Assembly: GCA_039026915.1 (NCBI GenBank)
Contig: JBCCLJ010000012.1
Location: forward strand, 1-64,000
DNA length: 64,000 bases
Direction of reading: 5' to 3'
DNA from: JBCCLJ01 sp039026915
Lineage (GTDB): Bacteria > Acidobacteriota > Thermoanaerobaculia > Multivoradales > Multivoraceae
Numbering within the stretch: position 1 is the stretch's first letter; each line of letters starts with the position of its first letter. The notes beneath the pieces were generated by a model, which saw only the letters and a program-made list of their open reading frames with translations, was not told the origin of the DNA and did not search any database. This document shows, one piece after another, positions 58,983-64,000 of the stretch. Position numbers and translations under genes: made by a program.

Positions 58983-59396
58983 CGGTGAAGTTATGGTCGG
59001 TCGCAGGGCTCGAAAGGCGAGCTGGGGACGTGAGGAGAGGCCCGAGCTTAACCAAAGTCGAAACGAGGCAGCGGTCTCGAGCGGATTGCGCCGAGGGCGG
59101 ATCGAACGCGGCGGCAGCAGCGGCGGTCAGGCATCGTCAGCTCTCCTCACTTGCCGCGCACCGTTCTCCATTCGCATCGCGGTGCGTGCCCCGCTTGTCC
59201 AGGTCCGCCACCACCGCCCCGGGGAGGAGCGCCGGACGGGTTCGCGGAGAGGAGCCGTTCAGCCGCTCCTCGCAGGGAGACCGTGCTCCTGGAGACGCAA
59301 AATGTCTGGCATACGGACGTCGCCGCCTCGGACCTTTGCACGGCTCGGCGCGGCAATCTCCCCGGTACGCCATCCCACTCGTATACTCCACGGCTC
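58983..59396. other. Divergent intergenic region
   Basis: This 414-base gap separates the PQQ-like gene and the GT-C-like membrane gene. Frames running through it code for Arg/Pro-rich unlike-protein sequence. A TATACT -10-like box lies at 59382-59387, 9 nt before the ATG at 59397. Nothing else is recognised. Confidence 0.5.
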
Positions 59397-61691
59397 ATGG
59401 ATCGCAGCACAGGCATGGGCCTCCTCGGCCTCAGCCTCTTTCTCCTTCTCTTCCCGCTGACGCTGCCCAAACCGGGCTTGCCGCAGGGACTCAAAGCCGA
59501 CGAGGCCGCTTACTACATGATGGCGACGAGCCTCGCGTACGACCGCGATCTGCGCCTCGACGTCGAGGATACGGAGCGCCTCTTCCGCGACTTTCCGTTC
59601 CGGGCGGCGCGCAATCTCATTGTCATGACCGACGACGACTGGGAGACAGCTCACTACTCCAAGCCGCTCGCGCACGCCCTCTTCGCTGCGCCCTTCGTGC
59701 GCGTCTTCGGCGCCAACGGTCTGCTCTTCTTCAACATGGCGCTGCTCGTGGCCATGATCTGGATGGGCTTTCTCTACCTCGAGCGCTTCAACCCGGAGCC
59801 GGTGGCCGCACTCTTCTCGGCGGGCTTCTTCGTCGTCAGCGCCATCTTCAGCTACGCCTTCTGGCTCCAGCCGGAGATGCTCAGCATGTTCGGCGTCACC
59901 TCCGCCCTCTTCCTCGGGCTCGATCGAGAGTCGCCCGACCGCGACTGGCAGAACCGTCCCGGCTTCGCCATCTTCGCGTCCGGCATGGCGCTCGCCTTGC
60001 CGGTGTACAACAAGCCGATGTTCCTCGGCATGGCGCTGCCGCTGCTGATCGTGCCGATCCTCGAGCGGAACTGGCGCATCGTCTCGACCTGGCTCAGCGG
60101 TTTCGTCCTGGTCTTCGGCGGCCTCTGCGGTCTGGGCATCCTGCTGACCGGGCACGCCTCGCCGTACCTTGGCAAGATGCAGCGCACCGGAGTGCGCGTT
60201 TGCGAACCTGGTGTCCTGCCAACCGAGGCGCTGGCCGCAGCCGCTCGACGCGACGCAGCCAGAGCCGAGGCAGTCGCCGCGTCGGCGACGAACGAAGAGG
60301 TCTCCACCGAGCCGACGATCGACGCGACGCAGGCCGCGGCCGCCGAAGCCGAGGCCGCAGGCCACAGCCCTCGAACCTTCGGCTGGCTCTTCCGCATCCC
60401 CGAGTTCAAGCCGGGTGAGCTCTTCGACAACGTGCGCTACTTCCTCTGGGGACGACACACCGGACTGCTCGTCTACTTCCCGTTCACCGGCCTGTCGCTC
60501 TTCCTCTTTCTCGCCAACGGGCGCGAGTCCCTGAGGCGCTGGGCGCTGCTCTTCGCCCTGATGGCTACGGCCCTCTATTTCCTGCTGTGGATCTACTGGA
60601 ACTGGCAGGGAGGAGGCGGTTTCGTCGCCAACCGCTACTACCTCAACGTTGTGCCCGGCTTTCTCTTCCTCGTCACCCGCATCACGCCGACCTTCGTGCC
60701 GGTTATCGGCTACGCGCTCGGCGGGCTCTTCATCGGCCAACTGCTACTGACACCCTTCGGCTCGATGTCGCCGGAACCGACCCTGCAGGCGCACGCGCGT
60801 TCGGCGCCACTGCGCTGGCTGCCTCTCGAGCTGACGCTCCGCAACCTGCCCGGCTACTACATCGAGCGCGTTGGCGACCTCAGGGTGCGCGCTCGCAAGG
60901 ACCAGATCGTGCCGCGCGGCGACACCCTCTGGGTGGCCGGCTCGGGGCGCGTCAGACTCCTGATCAGCTCGCTGGAGCCACTCGAGCGACCCGTCCTGCT
61001 GCTCCGTGACGTTGCTCCGGGTGCGAGTCTCGACGTGCGGCTCGGGCGCGACAAGAAGCGCGTCAGCTTCAGCGAGCCGGGCGAAGCACTGCGACTCGAA
61101 ATGGCGCCGCGAAAGCCCGACAAGGTGCGCTTCCACGAAGGCATCAAGCTCTACTACTACGAGCTCGACATCGAGGCCGATCGTGGGCACGTCGAGACGT
61201 GGACGCGGCACTTCCCGCCCAACGCCTGCTCGTACTACTTCGCCTACAACGAGACAGTGGAAGAGTCCTTCTACAAGGGCGCCGAGGTCGTCTTCCTCGG
61301 CGACGCCAGCACGGTCGACGCACCGGTCTTCCGCGTTGAGTGGGGAGGCGCCGACGTGCCGACCGAGGTGAGTCCCGGAGAGCGGTTCACGGTGTCGGCC
61401 TTCCTCTACAACCGAAGTCAGGTTCCCTGGGCGGCGAGCGGCGCTGCCCGAGTCAAGCTGTCCTACCACTGGCGGACGACGGGCGGCCGCGAAGTCGTCC
61501 GCGACGGGCTGCGCTCGCCGCTGCCGGGAGAGGTCGCGCCGAACGTGCGCACTCCGGTCAGCATCGAGGTCGAAGCGCCCCGGGAGCCCGGCAGCTACGT
61601 CCTCGAGCTCGACCCGGTGCTCGAGCACGTCGCCTGGTTCTCCGACCGCCGCAACGGGCGGACCTTCCGCCATCCGGTCGAGGTCCGCTGA
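59397..61691 (+). CDS. Large polytopic membrane protein, GT-C/GT39-like
   Basis: The 764-residue product has about ten membrane helices in its first 470 residues. The N-terminal loop has LPQGLKADEAAYYMMATSLAYD, where Asp-Glu lies just after the first helix, as in GT-C glycosyltransferases (ArnT/PMT type). LQPEMLSMFGVTSALFLGLD and NKPMFLGMALPLL also fit this fold. An Ala/Glu-rich low-complexity loop occurs at about residues 278-325. The last 230 residues are soluble and beta-rich, probably periplasmic (VRLLISSLEPLERPVLLLRD, SAFLYNRSQVPW). It probably transfers a lipid-linked sugar to a surface acceptor, but no catalytic proof exists. An MBL-fold gene follows by 4 bases. Confidence 0.7.
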   Translation: MDRSTGMGLLGLSLFLLLFPLTLPKPGLPQGLKADEAAYYMMATSLAYDRDLRLDVEDTERLFRDFPFRAARNLIVMTDDDWETAHYSKPLAHALFAAPFVRVFGANGLLFFNMALLVAMIWMGFLYLERFNPEPVAALFSAGFFVVSAIFSYAFWLQPEMLSMFGVTSALFLGLDRESPDRDWQNRPGFAIFASGMALALPVYNKPMFLGMALPLLIVPILERNWRIVSTWLSGFVLVFGGLCGLGILLTGHASPYLGKMQRTGVRVCEPGVLPTEALAAAARRDAARAEAVAASATNEEVSTEPTIDATQAAAAEAEAAGHSPRTFGWLFRIPEFKPGELFDNVRYFLWGRHTGLLVYFPFTGLSLFLFLANGRESLRRWALLFALMATALYFLLWIYWNWQGGGGFVANRYYLNVVPGFLFLVTRITPTFVPVIGYALGGLFIGQLLLTPFGSMSPEPTLQAHARSAPLRWLPLELTLRNLPGYYIERVGDLRVRARKDQIVPRGDTLWVAGSGRVRLLISSLEPLERPVLLLRDVAPGASLDVRLGRDKKRVSFSEPGEALRLEMAPRKPDKVRFHEGIKLYYYELDIEADRGHVETWTRHFPPNACSYYFAYNETVEESFYKGAEVVFLGDASTVDAPVFRVEWGGADVPTEVSPGERFTVSAFLYNRSQVPWAASGAARVKLSYHWRTTGGREVVRDGLRSPLPGEVAPNVRTPVSIEVEAPREPGSYVLELDPVLEHVAWFSDRRNGRTFRHPVEVR

Positions 61692-61695
61692 CGCG

Positions 61696-62490
61696 ATGAA
61701 GCCCCTTCAGCTCATTCCCCTCGGCATCAACGGCTTCCTGCCGTCCTTCGGGCGGCAGACGATGTCCTACCTCGTCGACGGACCCGGACCCGCCTTCCTG
61801 CTCGACGCCGGCACCGGCGCTTCGCGGCTCCTCGAGCCGGAGATCGCGCAGCGACTCGAAGGCCAGGACGTCCTCGACGTCGTGCTCAGCCACTATCACC
61901 TCGACCACACGGCAGGGCTCACCTACCTCAACGGGGTCTGGGGCAAGGACGTTCGGATCCATGCTCCCACTCCACCGCTCGTCGACGCCGAGCCGAACGA
62001 CGCCTTCGCGAAACTCGTCGCCCCGCCGATCTTCCCGATGCCCTTCGACGCCTGGCCGAACGCCGTCGAGATCGTTCCCTACAGCGACAGCTTCACGGTC
62101 GCCGGGCTCGAGGTCCAGGCGCGCAGGCAGAAGCACCCCGGCGGCTCTGCCGGCCTGCGCTTCGAGGACGCCTTGGCCTACACCACCGACACGGCCGCCG
62201 ACGACGCAACGATCGACTTCGCCAGCCGCGTCGGCATGCTGCTGCACGAGGTATGGCTCGACGACGAGGAGGCGCTGCAGTTCCCCCGCATGCTCAGCGG
62301 CCACGCCGCTGCGTCCGACGTGCTCCGCATCGCTCATGAGGCCAGCGTCTCTGCCCTGGCGCCCGTGCACTTCCATCCAAAGCGCAGCGCCTCGGCCGTC
62401 GACGATCTGGTGCGATCGATGGCCTCCGTCGCTCGCGTCCGCGTCGAGCGCCTCGAGGAGACCGTTCCGCTGCCGCTCGAGCACCCGTAG
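61696..62490 (+). CDS. MBL-fold metallo-hydrolase
   Basis: The 264-residue product has the metallo-beta-lactamase fold with the zinc motif SH66YH68LD70H71TAG. Further likely ligands are TTDTAADD (Asp) and the C-terminal HFHPK (His). The N-terminus reads LIPLGINGFLPSFGRQTMSYLV. It resembles RNase Z-like or arylsulfatase-like subfamilies by its G-x-x-G-x-x-P-S start, but a specific substrate is not assignable. It begins 4 bases after the GT-C-like gene stop, so the two are probably co-transcribed. Confidence 0.88.
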   Translation: MKPLQLIPLGINGFLPSFGRQTMSYLVDGPGPAFLLDAGTGASRLLEPEIAQRLEGQDVLDVVLSHYHLDHTAGLTYLNGVWGKDVRIHAPTPPLVDAEPNDAFAKLVAPPIFPMPFDAWPNAVEIVPYSDSFTVAGLEVQARRQKHPGGSAGLRFEDALAYTTDTAADDATIDFASRVGMLLHEVWLDDEEALQFPRMLSGHAAASDVLRIAHEASVSALAPVHFHPKRSASAVDDLVRSMASVARVRVERLEETVPLPLEHP

Positions 62491-62511
62491 CGTTCGACGC
62501 GCCTCGATGCG

Positions 62512-63249
62512 CTAGTCCCAGTGCAGTGTCCGCGCGCGCTCCAGGTCCCCCGGCGTGCCGACGTCGACGACGACTCCGTCTTCGAAGCGGACGGCGTCCA
62601 GCGTGAACCCCCGCTCGATCGACTCTCGCAGCACGTCACCGACGTACAGCTCACGCTCTCCGCCGCTCCGCGCGTCCGCCCGACGAACCAGGAGCTCGGT
62701 GAACCGCGGCCCCCAGACGGCCAGGCCCCACGTATAGCGCAGTGCACAGCTGGGATCCTTGATCACCAGCTCGACAGGCCTGCCGTCAGCATCGAGCCGA
62801 ACCATGTCAGCCTTGTCAGGGCGCTGCGACGGGAGCACCGCGAGCGTGACGTCGGCCGGGGAACGCCCGTGACGTCGAGCGACCTCCAGGAAGGCGTTTG
62901 CTGGGCGCACCAGCAGATCGGGATAAGCCAGCATCACATCGACGTCACCCAAGCCGCGCAGCGCAACGCACAGGGTATGCACGGCGCTCGGCGTCGGAGC
63001 GGTTGTGTGCACTTCGACGGGAACGCCGAAGGCAGCGCCGTCGCCCAGCACGTCGATCAGGTCCGTCTTGCTCTCTCGCGTCACGACACAGACCCGCTCG
63101 GCCCCCGCCTGGGCCGCTCCGCGCAGAGCGTGCCCGATGATCGGCCCGGAACCGGGACTCAGCTCGAGCGCCTCCTTGCTGCCTCCGAGCTCGCCGAGCC
63201 TCGTCGCCGAGCCCGCCGCCGGCAGCACCGCGACGAGCCGGCGCTTCAC
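62512..63249 (-). CDS. Nucleotidyltransferase of the sugar-phosphate type
   Basis: The 245-residue product has AVLPAAGSATRLGELGGSKEALEL, a nucleotidyltransferase G-x-x-x-R-L loop with a following Lys in SKEAL. MLAYPDLLV sits in the usual DxD region, and VIKDPSCALRYTWGLAVWGP is downstream. The loop differs from the RmlA-type GGxGTRL, so it belongs to a divergent group. Its ATG at 63249 overlaps the stop of the hexapeptide acetyltransferase gene (63246), in an operon of surface-sugar genes that also includes a DUF4910-like protein. Confidence 0.85.
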   Translation of the reverse strand: MKRRLVAVLPAAGSATRLGELGGSKEALELSPGSGPIIGHALRGAAQAGAERVCVVTRESKTDLIDVLGDGAAFGVPVEVHTTAPTPSAVHTLCVALRGLGDVDVMLAYPDLLVRPANAFLEVARRHGRSPADVTLAVLPSQRPDKADMVRLDADGRPVELVIKDPSCALRYTWGLAVWGPRFTELLVRRADARSGGERELYVGDVLRESIERGFTLDAVRFEDGVVVDVGTPGDLERARTLHWD

Positions 63250-63764
63250 GATCCAGCCGTGACGACGAGAGAGTCGCGCAGGGTCACTTTGCTGCCGGGC
63301 GGCACGCTCTCGGTCAGCACGACTCCCGCCCCGACAAACGAACCGCTGCCGACTTCGACTCCGCCGAAGACCTTCGCACCGGCGCCGAGAACGACGTCAT
63401 CGCCGATCCGCGGACAGCGATCGATGCGCCCGACGGTCGGTGCCCCCAGCGTGACCTGGTGATGCAGAAGCAGGTTGTTTCCGGCGACGACGTCCGCGCC
63501 GATGACCAGACCGACCCCGTGACTGATGACGAGTCCAGGACCGAGCCGGGCTCGCGGGTTGATGTCGACGCCGGTGAGGAAAAGACTGGTTCGTGCGATC
63601 GCCGGCGCCAGAAACGGCAGGCCGAGCCGTTTCAGTCCGTGCGCCAGACGGTGCAGGACGACCGCCTGGAAGCCGTTGTCGAAGAGCAGGAGCTCGAGCA
63701 GAAACACGAGCGAGCGGCGCTGCCGGTACTCGGCGAGGCGACCGTAGTCCTGCCTCAGACTCAC
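63246..63764 (-). CDS. Hexapeptide-repeat acetyltransferase (serine acetyltransferase-like)
   Basis: The 172-residue product starts at GTG 63764, overlapping the preceding stop (GTGA). The left-handed beta-helix is seen in GVDINPRARLGPGLVISHGVGLVIGADVVAGNNLLLHHQVTLG, followed by RCPRIGDDVVLGAGAKVFGGVEVGSGSFVGAGVVL. The catalytic-type His in SHGVG is present. This is the CysE/LbH serine-acetyltransferase-like form that often acts in polysaccharide clusters rather than on serine. The N-terminal 60 residues form a membrane-associated helix. The acceptor is unknown; the context of NDP-sugar synthesis points to a sugar. Confidence 0.85.
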   Translation of the reverse strand: MSLRQDYGRLAEYRQRRSLVFLLELLLFDNGFQAVVLHRLAHGLKRLGLPFLAPAIARTSLFLTGVDINPRARLGPGLVISHGVGLVIGADVVAGNNLLLHHQVTLGAPTVGRIDRCPRIGDDVVLGAGAKVFGGVEVGSGSFVGAGVVLTESVPPGSKVTLRDSLVVTAGS

Positions 63765-64000
63765 GCGTCGACCTCGGCGAGCAGACCGGCCTCCGTCAGA
63801 GCATTGACCGCCCACTCGAGACGCTCGGGATCGACACCTGAGCGAGCCGCCACGTCGGCCAGAGGCCGCGCACCGTCGCACTGATGCAGAACCCAGAGGA
63901 GAGCGAGCTCCTTCTCGCGACCGGAGTCGTCTCCGCCGATCGAGGAGTAGAGGCCGCGACGTCCCAGCTGCGGCTCGGCGAAGGGCTCGACATTGCGATA
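63761..64000 (-). CDS. DUF4910-like protein, C-terminal part (5' end outside window)
   Basis: The 79 visible residues run in frame to the window edge. They begin YRNVEPFAEPQLGRRGLYSSIG, a segment seen near the end of DUF4910 (aminopeptidase-like) proteins, and end in a small winged-helix-type region (ELALLWVLHQCDGARPLADVAARSG). DUF4910 proteins have a peptidase fold and occur in polysaccharide and sugar biosynthesis clusters. The stop overlaps the next GTG, so it is operonic with the acetyltransferase and nucleotidyltransferase. The catalytic part lies outside the window. Confidence 0.65.
   Translation of the reverse strand, partial: YRNVEPFAEPQLGRRGLYSSIGGDDSGREKELALLWVLHQCDGARPLADVAARSGVDPERLEWAVNALTEAGLLAEVDA

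Overview
The window is a high-GC bacterial chromosome segment, densely coded on both strands, with many GTG starts and 4-base ATGA/GTGA overlaps. Several features point to Acidobacteriota, possibly a Thermoanaerobaculia-like lineage: many exported beta-propeller and CARDB/Calx-beta proteins, the Cys-flanked module with a YFWFFD core, IPTL-type C-terminal sorting tails, and PQQ-like propellers beginning with a WRG motif. The taxonomic placement is inference only. I found no rRNA, tRNA, CRISPR array, insertion sequence or phage gene, so this looks like ordinary but poorly characterised chromosome.

Layout. 1-1.6 kb: the 3' end of a CARDB-repeat protein and a small exported protein. 1.7-6.5 kb: SDR and FAD oxidoreductases, a PQQ-like propeller, a LysR regulator and a nitroreductase. 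6.6-10.5 kb: an MBOAT acyltransferase with two AlgX/AlgJ-like SGNH proteins, probably for polysaccharide O-acetylation. 10.7-17.6 kb: fasciclin protein, ECF sigma/anti-sigma pair, a second PQQ-like propeller, acyl-CoA dehydrogenase, an orphan winged-helix protein, a small cytochrome c and an MFS transporter. 17.8-22.7 kb: a giant Calx-beta protein. 22.9-31.2 kb: propeller lipoprotein, small membrane proteins, amidohydrolase, an exported kinase-fold protein, M28 peptidase and an SMP-30-like protein. 31.4-33.7 kb: a ribbon-helix-helix protein, a MoeA-like gene broken by an in-frame TGA, and a PNPOx-like flavoprotein. 33.75-36.7 kb: metY-metX behind a long leader. 36.7-45.9 kb: a glycan/glycoconjugate region (amine oxidase, nucleotidyltransferase, two glycosyltransferases, PIG-L deacetylase, epimerase, sulfatase-fold hydrolase). 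46-54.3 kb: exported proteins of mostly unknown role, HisC and a methyltransferase. 54.3-57.6 kb: IPTL-CTERM-like proteins with an FkbM methyltransferase. 57.7-64 kb: a third PQQ-like propeller, a GT-C-like membrane protein, an MBL-fold hydrolase and a surface-sugar operon (nucleotidyltransferase, hexapeptide acetyltransferase, DUF4910-like protein).

The strongest candidate for an undescribed system is the metY-metX leader. A canonical promoter (TTGACA, 18-nt spacer, TACCAT) sits exactly where it would give a leaderless 49-codon ORF containing Cys-Cys-Cys-Val-Cys-Arg-Ile-Cys. A textbook intrinsic terminator follows 25 nt after its stop codon, ahead of the sulfur-assimilation genes. This resembles the poly-cysteine leaderless attenuators described in mycobacteria, here in what appears to be an unrelated phylum. 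Other notable items are a palindromic element at the same distance upstream of two IPTL-CTERM genes, a hairpin that hides the Shine-Dalgarno of a ribbon-helix-helix gene, an exported protein with a complete set of kinase-fold catalytic residues, and a recurrent -10 box about 6 nt before start codons that suggests widespread leaderless transcription.
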